Positions 51,919 through 63,000 of a stretch of DNA of 64,000 bases are shown here, one piece after another. The stretch covers positions 124,001 through 188,000 of the forward strand of contig NW_002476570.1 of NCBI RefSeq assembly GCF_000189635.1, in the 5' to 3' direction. Position 1 is the first letter of the stretch, and the number at the start of each line of letters is the position of its first letter. The notes beneath the pieces were generated by a model. The model was not told the DNA's origin. It saw nothing but the letters and a program-made list of their open reading frames with translations, and searched no databases. The DNA is from Tetrahymena thermophila SB210 (Eukaryota; Ciliophora; Oligohymenophorea; Hymenostomatida; Tetrahymenidae). The position numbers and the translations under genes were made by a program.

Positions 51919-52558
51919 TCAATAATTGATATTACCACATTCAAGATAAAGCTTTTTGAAAATTCTGTTGTAGTAAAAATTAGATTTTTAAGCCAAGCTT
52001 AAAACTCTGGAGTCAGCAAAGCAGCATTCAAACCATCTATTTTTATTCAACTTAGCATCAGCAGTTGTGTTTTCAAAGTATTTATACCAGTTCTTGCAGG
52101 CATTTAACTCATGTTTGGCAGAAGGGTATACCAAATCAGCAACAGCTGAGGCATACTTATAACAGGTTTATCTTTCACTAGCAGGGCTATCATCACAAGT
52201 AGGAACACTGTACTTGTAGCAAGTAGCCCATTAGAAAATAGAATAGTTATCACAAGGACAAGTATCAGCTCTTGCAAAACATTTATTGCAAGTCAAATCA
52301 TTTTCATCATGGTTAGGATCTACACTAACAATTACATCAAGGTAATCAGCAGGGTTTTCAGCAAGAGGAGTACCTTAGTTCAGATAGAATGCTGCTCCAA
52401 TCAAAGCAGTAGTAAGGGTTAAACCAATAACTATTATAAAATAATATATATTATTTTACATAAATAAATCTTAAAAATAATATTGCCATAATAGTTAAAA
52501 TAATTGATTTTTTATTTATTGACAAATATTTCTTACTTAAAAATTTGGAGGTGTTCAT
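51919..52558 (-). CDS. most divergent cysteine-rich paralogue I, two exons (177 aa)
   Basis: Exons 52558-52537 and 52430-51919 (minus strand), joined by a 106-base GT-AG intron that splits the eighth codon. This is the only intron in the family. MNTSKFLIIGLTLTTALIGA helix, an acidic 25-residue spacer, then an inserted cysteine module (LTCNKCFARADTCPCDN, four Cys), followed by the core: IFQWATCYKYS, PTCDDSPASERQTCYKYAS, LNACKNWYKYF, WFECCFADS, FYYNRIFKKLYLECGNINY. It has eleven cysteines; the last motif is ECGN rather than CAG. This is probably the oldest or fastest-changing member. The start is fixed by the first exon, since the second alone has no suitable Met. Confidence 0.85.
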
Positions 52559-54669
52559 CTCGGTAAGTCAATAAGGATTGTCTTTTTTTTTTTGATTTTT
52601 ATTCTAAGCTTATTTTTTTTTCTTTATTATTTTATATATTAGATTATCAAAAATTTTGCTAGTATTTAAAGAGTTTGTTAGAAATGAATAGATGGATTGA
52701 TTGGTTGATTTATGTTTGAAAATTTTTAAAATAGATAGATAGATAAATAAATAAATAGAATCGAAATAATGGATAATATAATTGCACAAATAAAATCTAT
52801 GATTAGAAATAATTTATGATTTAAAATTGTTAAAATTATACGAGTATAGTTTGTAAGATTTTAATGGGAGATGAAATAAATAATTAGTCTGATCTTTAAA
52901 GTGTTTCCATTTTAGAAAGTAAGAATTTTATCAAATTAATTTTTGAAATTGCTACCTACCTACCCCTTATAAATTAATTTTTAGATTTGATTAAAAACCA
53001 GAATTTATTTGATGATGTGGGAATTTAATTTTGTAATAACTTAAATATTTATGATGTAATATTCATGATTAAATGACAAAATCAATGTCACTCAGAATTT
53101 AAAACATAAATAAATACTTAAGCGAGAAAATAACCTTTTTTGAATCTTCTTCATCAGGATGAAAATAAAAGTGTATATTTGTATTTTATTAGCTCTGTCT
53201 ATACATTTTATTTAGAGGGAATAGCATCATATTTAAAATTAATTTAGAAACTATTTTCTTTGATTTCTAAAAGACCCTAAAAAATAAATGTTTCAGATCA
53301 GATGTTTTTAACATTGTTTGTTATTGATTTCAATATTTTTTTATGTTTTTAATTAATCACAAATAAACAAAAATCCTCTATACTATAAAATTATTTAAAT
53401 TTTATTTTTTACTCACATATAATATAACATGTACAAATTTTTTTAAAACACACGATATTTCTTTAAAATGTCAATTATATTTATATTAAACATAACTTAA
53501 AAATTAAATGTACTAAGCACATATACTGCTATTATTTTAAATTTATATGATTTTGTTATTAATAACTTATTTGCCTTATTTTAAAATAGAAGAATTTATT
53601 TAATGTTATTTTGGTATATTCTCTTATAATTAAGCTGAGAAATTAATAAATATCTCAATTACAAGCTCAGTCAATCTTTTTACTAAAAGATGAATTACAT
53701 GTTCTAAAAATATTATAATTCAAATTTATTCATATTCTTTTTAAAATAGCAAGTAAAGTCTAGTTATAAAATATTTAAAATAAATTCATCAATCTGAATA
53801 AATATTTTTTTTTGCAATCAATGAAAAAAATAATACAATTTTTTCCATTTTTTAGTATAAATATCCTATAGAATATTAATATTTTAACAAAAGATTGTCC
53901 TAAACACAAAAAAGTAAATAGGCCTAAAAAATATATTTTTTTATCACTTTTATGCTAAAAAGATATTTATTTTGCTTATGAAAATATCAACAAGACAATA
54001 GATGTATAAAAAAATTCATTAACTCTATAGTTTTAAATATTAATATATTAAACTCATTCATAAATTATTTAGTTTATTTTCATTAAAATTTAATGTATAT
54101 TTTTTTTTTAATAGAATGATTTTAATTCAATTTATAAAAATGAATTTTAAGGAAACCTTTATTGTTTCTATAAAAATAAAAATGACAAAAAGTCATAAAA
54201 TTTTTTTTTGAGTAGTTAATCGTGTAGATAAAATAGTAAGAGCAAAGGCAAAGTATAAATCTTGATAATTATCTAAATATTAAAAATTAATTATTTTAAA
54301 ATTGGAACATTTTTATTATTTGTACCAAAAAAATTTTTTAAAAATATTTATTTATAAAATAATATTTTAAGGATATCTTGATTTTTTAGGCATTTTATTA
54401 TTTTAATGGAAAATTATTATTTTATATAAAATTAATTTTATATAATTTTATTGAATTTCAAATTAAGCTTCAGAATTATAAATTAGAAAGCAAAAAGAAT
54501 AAATATTTTATAATAAAATCACTAAAAACTAAAAAAAATATAAAAGAAATTAATTTGTTTTTATAAAAATTTAATTGTTTAAAAATTATTTTAACAATAT
54601 TTATTAAATATATTTTTTAAACAAAATTAGCAAAAAATTAGGGAAAATACAAGCAATTAATTGAAAAAA
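52559..54669. other. gene-free region
   Basis: No frame recognised. It holds GATA/AATA simple sequence at 52731-52759. Confidence 0.5.
52731..52759 (+). repeat. GATA/AATA microsatellite
   Basis: GATA units run into AATA units about 170 bases upstream of paralogue I's start. Confidence 0.7.
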
Positions 54670-55835
54670 ATGAATGACGTTTAAGATTTAGTTATTAAAG
54701 AAATAATGTAAAAATAAACTATTTATTTAATTTTGAAAAGAAAATATTTTGTTTTTTTTTTGCCAATTGTTAAATAAAAAGATAATAAAATGATTATTTA
54801 GTTGAATTTTAAGAATAGCATAGTCTATTTGAAAGTATATCAAATATCAAATTTGATTTTAGGTAAAATTAAAATTAAAATTTTATAGAGAATAAATAAT
54901 ATTTTAATTAACAGCAAAATATTAGCTAAAAAAAAAGTACTTCTCAATTAACTTCTTGAAGTTTTAATGAATACTACCAATTTAAAAATATTTTCAATCA
55001 TTATTTAGTAATTTTTATCTAATAAAAGACTTTTTTAAGAAATGAATTTATTATAAAAAGATCACTTTAAATAAAGCCTTTAGAAATGCTTAGCTTATGT
55101 AATTTTTTACAATCAAAAAATTAGATGCTTGAACTTGAGCTTTAACTAGAGTAAATTTGTTTTTTAATTTTATTATTAATCTCAGTAATTTAAAAAATTT
55201 TTTAATTTAATCAATCATTTATTTTTTCCATTTTTATTTATTTAGAAACTCATTTTAAATAAATTTCTTTTTTGCTAATTTATTATTAATGTAGGGATTG
55301 TAATTTAAATTTTAATTAAATATAAAACTTGTCAAATTCTTTATCTGGATTTAATTAATTGAAAAAGTTAATATTAGATGTAAGGTAATCAATTATTAAA
55401 ATTTAATAGATGAGTAAATATTAATATTAGTAATTGAAAAAAATATAAATTTTACTGTTATTGAATAAAATAATAATAATTTTTTTATTATAGTGAATCT
55501 TTTATACAATCTAAAGGATTGATCTATATTGGAAAAGCAATTTAAAATTTGCCTTAGTTATTACACTTAACTTTAAAAGTCTGGTAATAATATTTATCTA
55601 TTGATTTTTGTTAGTATTAGTATGATAAAAAATTACTTAAATTAGGTATTGCTAGATAGAATTGGAAGGTTTTATTGATTTTGCATTAAAATTGTTTGAA
55701 GTAAAATCACTTAGAGTGTTAAATTTTGATTTTGGGTATATTACTCAAAATAATTTTTATTATATTTCATATTTTAATATAAAAGATGGAATTTGTATGA
55801 CAACACTTAATAACAGCTTGTAAAAAATCTATTGA
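54670..55835 (+). CDS. leucine-rich-repeat protein gene in small exons (5' part uncertain)
   Basis: Three exons are supported by matched phase and repeat periodicity: 55295-55384, 55494-55583 and 55646-55835. Joined, they read NQIQNLSNSLSGFNQLKKLI, then SKGLIYIGKAIQNLPQLLHL, then EGFIDFALKLFEVKSLRVLN followed by FDFGY. Leu, Ile and Gly recur at the spacing of the ciliate leucine-rich repeats of about 27 residues (NxIxxxGxxxLxxxLxxxxxLxxLxLxx). The 5' part is not resolved; an open frame from ATG 54670 with NQLLEVLMNTTNLKIF suggests further exons. The C-terminus may end at TGA 55833 or splice onward. Such proteins usually bind other proteins; no specific role is inferred. Decay into a pseudogene is not excluded. 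Confidence 0.5.
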
Positions 55836-56852
55836 AAAAATAAAGGAGATTAGTAAATTGTGCTTACTGAAGAATTCAATTGTTAAGTAATTCAATCAAT
55901 CAATTAATATATATTTGATCTCTTTTAGCTTGCTAAAATAAAATAAAATTTTTATTTTTATCACCAATATGAGAATAGTTAGAAGAAAAAGTTGACTCTT
56001 GATTAGATATAATATTTCTTTGATTCATTATAAATTTAAAAAAATTTATGAGTGATGATTTAAATGTTTGATGCTTTTAATTACAAATAATATTTACTGT
56101 TTTTATGTGTAATCAAATATAATATTTACTGTTTTTATGTGTAAGCGAATAGAAGATTTTTATGAATTTTTCAATTTTTAAATGAGAAGCCTTACTTTAT
56201 AGTTTATCCTGAGTTCTTTAATTTTTAGGTAACTTAAATAAAACTAAAAAATATTTTTTGTTAAAAGTAAATCATCATTTATTCTTTGAATGTTTAAATT
56301 TTTATTGATAAAAAATTGTTCAAAATTCTTAGCAAATATTAATTTTTTTCTATAAAAGTTGTTGCTCATAAACCATTAAAGGATGAAAATATAAAATAAT
56401 TTCTGATAAAGAATGATTTTATACATATCCAATATTTAATTAGTAATTGTGAAGCAAAATATATTATTTTATTACTTAAATAAAAATGAAGATTTTAAAG
56501 AACAAATAATTGCAAAGCTGAATTCAAAATTCTTTATTTGAAAAAGTTGTAAACTAAAAAAAATTGTGATAAAAAAACATAAATTTAGTTTTAATTAATT
56601 GGCTGATTCATCATCATAAATTAAATTATCTGTTAAATTCGAATATGCACACTAAACATTGCATTATAATATTAGTGAATTGTAAAGCACATTGAAGTGT
56701 AATTATACAAAATAAGTCAATATTGCGATAAAGTTATATGATTAAAATGAAGTATTAGGCTTTAGAAACATTAAAAAAAACAAAAAAAAACAAAATAGAA
56801 CAAATAATAAATAATAAATAAATATATTTATATATTTTTTTATTTAATGTAA
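55836..56852. other. spacer before the lectin-like gene
   Basis: AT-rich, with a short tandem duplication at 56084-56143 and A-rich runs just before the lectin-like gene. No gene seen. Confidence 0.55.
56084..56143 (+). repeat. tandem duplication of a 30-base unit
   Basis: The segment AATATTTACTGTTTTTATGT plus flanking bases occurs twice head to tail, almost without change. This points to a recent local duplication. Confidence 0.8.
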
Positions 56853-59492
56853 ATGCGTGTCTTTATATAATTTTTCTTAATCTTCTTATAAGTAGAGAGG
56901 CTTATAAATGCGCTACCTTCCTATATCCCTAGTAAACAAGTTTAAATAAATCAAGTATATGTTGTGTAATATGGTGATGGTTAGTTAAGTGCTGATACTG
57001 ACTAAAATATTGTCACTTAAGTTACGTTTCCTAAGCTATTTAATAGAGTGCCTTAAGTTTTATTAGCAACTTTTGACTTGGACCTAGATGGAACAAAAAT
57101 TTTGAACTCTAACTGGTAACTTACAACACAAGGTATATCTAAAACGGGTTTCTCATCAAAACTAATTAAAAAGGGTCTGTAGCATATTTATACTTTGGGA
57201 TATTATTATTTAGCAATAGACAGCGATGATGTTTATATATTTAGTAACTAAGTTGCATTTTTCAAAGCAAATGCTATAGTTGTTAATGGAAAACTTGTTT
57301 AAACCTTTACTATTTCATATTAAAGAGTCATAGACACTACTAAAACAAAACGAATAATGACTGCGTTTTATACTGGTTATGACTAAACAACTACTGATAA
57401 CTCTCAAGCAAAGCTTAGTATATTTTTAGAAATAATTTAGCTTTAAGATTATGCTTAGTTAATAATAACATCTGAATAAACTAATAATTATATGGATCTT
57501 GTATTCTATAATTATATGGAATACTATGAAGACATAGACTAGAATTTCCTTGTTTTGGAATCCTTTGAAGAAAGGGTATTTTAAGCCGTTCCTGTTAATT
57601 CATCATTGAATAGTAATAAAATAGATAGATTGTAGTCTGTTTCTCCTTTTTATACTAATATAGGTAGCATTCAAGGTATTTTATGTGGTTTAAGTGGCTT
57701 ATAAATTCCACCAAAAAATGAAGTTCTAAGATTAACTATATAAAACATAAATTTTTTAAATAATTACCTAAATTATCAGTATGAAACATGGCAAGACACT
57801 GTAATATAAGGAGTTACATCTAATGTTCTTGTGTTTAAACAGTTAGATTGCAATATTTATTTTAACTTTTAATGTGTTAACTCTTGTCCTTCTCATTACT
57901 TTATGTATTATGATCAAGTTAAAGCTGTTAATTTATGCTAGAAATGCTATACCCTTTGCAGTGAATGCTTAGGCTAATTAGCTAGATAATGTACTAAGTG
58001 TTTTCCTGGGTTTATATTATCAAATGGTAGTTGTATCTGTCCTGAAAATTAGCTGCTCTTATCTGATAACACTTGTGGGTGTTCTGAGAATTATGAATTG
58101 GTATAAGGAAAATGCTAAGAAAAAACATATTTTAGTGGAAAAACAGTAGAATTGCTAAATAAGAGTGCTGATGTGATGAGTAAAACAGCTATAACCGTTA
58201 CAGGAATCCTTACAGGTATTTCTAGTTTTACAAAAAGTGGTAACTCAGTTATAGTTTATCTATTCTCTGTCTAAAAAGTTTTATACCTACTACTTATAAA
58301 TATTGGAATTCCAAAATTTTTCTAAGTCTTTCTTGAAATTCTAACTTGTAAAATTTATCTTCTTAAATATTTTATAAATTAATAAATTTTTATTAATAAA
58401 TAAGAAAACAGAATATTTGATAAATTTAATAAATTTAATCCTTTTTAATCTCTAGGAGATGAAAAATAGCTGTATATTTATGTATCTAAATTTGAGTAGG
58501 AAAACATCCAATCCAGCATATTGATTAACTGTGGTGGAGTAATAGTCGCCTTTATATTTACATTGGTATTGAATAAAGCTTTTTAATTGTCTTAAAAGCT
58601 TAATAAAAGATAAATTTTCTTATCAATTTATGAGAAAGCTATTGTTTCTTTTATTGCCACAAATTTGATTCTTTTCGTTCCTATATTCTCCTTCAGCTTA
58701 TATTTGTAAATGTCTCACTTCTTTGATTTTGGATATTCAAGATTGTATTATCTCAAAATCTTCCTTGTGTTAATTACTCATGGTTTAATTGTTTTCTTAC
58801 TTCATTACATAATGAAATATTTGAGCTCTCCTGATCACACTTTTTGCTTTTAAATCGAATCGTGTCCCCATATATTTGCCAACATCTTAAGAGAAAAGCT
58901 TCAAAATGGCTGTATTAGGAGTTGCTCTTACAGAAAAGTCTACATGGAAATATATATTATATTTGAAGGCTATATTTTTCCTTTAGCAGCAATAGCTGGT
59001 AGAACTAACTTTTAGTCATAAATAATAACATTTATAATTATTTAGATAATAGAAACAATTATCACAACAATTTTAAGACCTTTTTAAAATAAAATTGATA
59101 ATATTTAGTATTGTTTAGAGCAAATGCTTTGGAGCTTAGTCTTCATTTTATATATTATTTTAACTTTTTAATTGAATAGCACAACTCTGGATGTAGTGTA
59201 TTTAAATAGTTCTATTAATTCAATCATATTAGCTATAGTTATCTTAATATTTATAATTATTGGAATGAATCCTTTAATCACTTTAATTAAATTTGGATTT
59301 TTTGCAAAGTAACGCTACAAAGAATATTAAGCTTAAAAATAAAAATAAACATCTGTTTTGAGTTAAAATACTTCAATAACTATAGAAATGCTCTAAAAAA
59401 GCTTCAAAAATTTAAAAAAAACAAAGAGTATAATCTAACAAAATTCAGAAAATTAATAACAATAATAAGTTAAACAACAAATAATAAATTGA
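56853..59492 (+). CDS. surface protein: H-type-lectin-like head, cysteine-rich block, multi-pass membrane domain
   Basis: One exon of 879 codons plus TGA (59490). MRVFIQFFLIFLQVERLINA is a signal peptide. Residues about 35-130 resemble an H-type lectin domain: QVTFPKLFNRVPQVLLATFD, then GISKTGFSSKL and IYTLGYYYLAI. A long beta-rich region follows. Residues about 330-425 are cysteine-rich, furin/GFR-like (CVNSCPSHYF, CQKCYTLCSECLG, CTKCFPGFIL, CICPENQ, CGCSENYELVQGKC). From about 460 to 830 come seven or eight membrane helices, and the tail is Gln/Lys-rich. This layout is common among ciliate surface proteins. Adhesion or sensing at the cell surface is inferred; the sugar ligand is unknown. 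No intron is needed: the region 58340-58455 stays in frame. Confidence 0.85.
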
Positions 59493-60067
59493 AAAATGGA
59501 TTATATATAAGTACTAAAAAATAAAAATATTTCATCAAAATTTACTTACTTACATACATACATACTGTTATAATTAAAATATATTTAATTTATATTATAT
59601 TTCTAGTTATTGTCAACTATTTATTTTTACATAATCAATCTTTTATTATGGTTATTTTTAATTAAATTTTTAACTTTCAATTAAAAATAAAAGTAAGTAT
59701 TTAAATTAAAGTTAAGTGTTAATTCAAAAACTATCTTATTGCTTAAATCTATGAGGATCTATATTATAAAGTTTTCGATTGTTAATCTTTTACTTTAAAA
59801 ATTTTTTATATTTTTTATTTTAACTTTAAACTAAAATTATATTTGAGTACAAAAACTTCAATAACTAAATAGATGCTCTAAGAAATCACCAAAAATATAA
59901 AAAAATATTAACTTATATAACAAATAAATAGAATAAAAAAAGTATTACAGAATAAAATACTCATAAAATATTAATTTTTATAAATATATTTAAAATAAAT
60001 TTAATTTTTCATTCTTAATCTTTAATAATTATTCTTCTTAATTTAATTTGATTTTTTAGTTTTTGAT
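59493..60067. other. spacer between convergent genes, with a duplicated gene scrap
   Basis: Contains a degenerate copy of the preceding gene's 3' coding end (see 59843-59930) and a CATA repeat near 59550-59565; otherwise AT-rich. Confidence 0.6.
59843..59930 (+). pseudogene. decayed copy of the lectin-like gene's 3' end
   Basis: The stretch TTGAGTACAAAAACTTCAAT and the following 65 bases align base for base, with scattered changes, to 59358-59443, which encodes the C-terminal VLSQNTSITIEMLQKSFKN. It is a fragment of a former tandem paralogue or a local duplication. No upstream coding remnant is obvious. Confidence 0.6.
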
Positions 60068-63000
60068 TCACATTCTATGTAACTATCTTATCATATGAAG
60101 AGTTGCTTCTTCTTATAATTTTTCTTCAGGTATCATAGTAAGCAATAAATTCATCATTTAAATCCTTGAAAAAAATAATTTCCAACTAATGTATTCACTT
60201 ATAATTATAGCTAAGGTAATAAAAATGCAACCAATAATTAAATAATTTTATATAAACTATTAAATTGACAATGATACCTATGTTATACTCTAATTAATAA
60301 AAGAACTATATATGTCGTATATTTCATCTTATTCTCTAAAACTGAATAGTATTGTACTTTTATAAGCATATCCATTAAAGTACTCTATTAGCTAATTGTA
60401 ATCAGATTTTTAAACATTCAATATATTTGGGTACTCGCTCAAAAATTTTTAGTTGTTTGCATTTATTAATGTTAAACCCAAAACTTCTTATGGTTAGCAT
60501 TAGTAAACTTGTAAATACTAGCAACCCTTTCCCTCTTATATATCTTTAAGCTACTAAACAGTAAGACTAGAAAAAGGATTTTTACCATAAATAAGTGATG
60601 TAATACTTTGCATTATAGCTTAAACTTGATTGAAGCTACTACCCATTTAATTTTAATACTCTTGAAGATCTTTGATTGAATAATTTGACCACAATTCATC
60701 TTAAATATACTGGTCAAACGAAAGTAATGAAACAGCTATTTTAAAATTAGTTTGTAATGCGTGTAGCTTGATGCTATTCTAATTCATTTAAACAGGAATT
60801 TTAATTTGATCATCGCTCTAATTTAAGTAGATGATAATGCAAATATAGTAAATACAAATTATAAAAGCTAAAATGAAAAACGTTAAGAATCGCCTGAAAA
60901 TTCCTAATTTTTAATTTTGTATTCTAGCCTGTAAGATTTGATTACTTTAAGAGCGATGGTTTGTATTCGATGAAATATTTTATTTTTTCAACTTTTGTTT
61001 AGAAGAAACAGCATTTGAGCTAATTATATTTTCTGATTGTATAACATTTTTAGTATCTTAGTTTTGAGAGTTTATTTGATGTTTAACATTTTAGTTTAAA
61101 GTTAGTTAAGACTCTTATGCCTATTTAAGATTAAAGATGCTGCTTTTTTAAAATATGTTTGACTATTCTTAAGATATTTGCTTATTACTGACTTTTGATT
61201 TTGGAAGTTTCTTAATTTCTTTTCTTTCTTTTAAACCATTATTCTTTGAATTAGAACTATGCCTGTTAGTTTGATTAGTGTTATCACCATTTTTACAACT
61301 TAAACTAAAGATATCAAAATAGTTATAGCTCATCCATTCAACTAATTCTATATTTATAAGCTACTTGCATATTGTATACTTTGTTTTTTCTACTTCTGAT
61401 TATTCAAAATTTATACGAGTGAGTATCATCACAATTTTTTCCTCGTAAAAGTTAATTTATCTAATAATTGGCAATGAAGTCAAAGCAATAACTACAATTA
61501 AAATAATTGCTATTATATTAATAACTTAGAATTTAAAAATTAAGCTATTAGAAGCATCAATTGTATCATTTATTAATAAATCAACCTAATCAATAATATT
61601 TTAACTAAATGAAAAGTAATTTTATCTTAAATACAGAAATGAATCTGTTCTTTGCATTTAACTTTTTTCATTAATTAAAATTAGTAAATAGTACAAGTGT
61701 TAGGGATACATGAGAGATTTCGTAATATTAAATATAGCTTACTCTCTATTTTTAAATAAATAGTATGTCTACAATTGTTGTTCCTAATTTTATATCTACT
61801 CTTCAACCAATTTTGTTAATTATGTTGAATAGCTATCTGATAGTTATTTATATTCCTAAACTCCTCTTAAAATGTAATCATCTGTAAGGCTCATATATTA
61901 CTGATCAGAGGTATCTTTGAGAAATCCTAATTGTATTTATATCTAAATATAGTATCCGAAAAATGCTTTACCATAAGCTCTTAAAAATTTTCTTGGATAT
62001 TTCAGTATTTATACATTTTCAGAAAATACCTAAATATTTAAAAAATAATTACTTTAAACTAAAAGATTTTTTTTTAATTACTTCAATATCACCCTATATG
62101 ACTACTAAATTTGTTATATTTAAAGCAAGAAAAACTAATAAAAATAAAATTAGTAGAAATCTATAGTTCTTTGCAGCTTGAGGTACTTTTGATCTCACGA
62201 TAATATCTATTTTAAATCAATTTAAAAAATTAATATTTTATTATTTATTTAAATAATTTCTTATTAAAAAAATAACTAATAAACAAAAAAGCAATTAATT
62301 TTCTTTAATTCTTAAGAATTACTAATTTTATTAAAAGAATTTAATAAATGTTATTTTACCTTTAAGAAAGAAACCTGCATAACTACTAGAAGATCTTGAA
62401 GAATGAACACTTGTTTATATACTGTTTTTACCATTAGCAATCATCCCTTTTTTGTTCAGTATATTAGCAATTATTTTTTCTTAAATTACTTCTTGATTGT
62501 TAGAGTTATCCTAAATATCTTATCTATCAGAAGAGTTTCTAAGACTAATTTTTTAATATTCTATATTGTCTGTGCTGGGTATCTATTGCTTATAAACATC
62601 TATCTAAGAAGCAGTAGTTATCAATTTATTTTACTTTACTGCACTTGATTGGTTTGGTAAGATTAAATTTTCTTGATTATTTTTATTAGAATAATCTTCT
62701 AAATATTTTACTCCATTTAAATAAATTTGAGTGTTATTAATAACTTAGTCTGTTTGTATCTAGTTTATGCTTCTATAGGACTAATCTAAAATAGGTCTTG
62801 CTGATATGTTTAGAAAATTCTAATCATTTTAATGCTAATTAGGATCTTTATATTTTTATTTTGAAATGAAAAGCGATGTGTTAGCATTGTCTTATTAATG
62901 GTTATCTATAAAATTAACTCTATTAGAAAAGTCTATTTCATTATAGTTGTTTTCTACAATTTAAGAGTGAATATTAGATTAATCAAGGTTTTAATAACTT

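Noticed and set aside
54670-55370. One continuous 235-codon frame from ATG 54670
   Set aside because: With TGA as the only stop, long frames arise by chance in this DNA. The frame has random AT-type composition and conflicts with the LRR-like exons in another frame.
58345-58454. Intron with GTAAAA donor and CTAG acceptor in the lectin-like gene
   Set aside because: Splicing would create a TGA at the junction, while the unspliced reading stays open and matches the membrane-domain layout.
62403-62648. Plus-strand 81-codon hydrophobic ORF
   Set aside because: Shadow of the Asn/Gln/Asp-rich linker of the minus-strand multi-pass protein.
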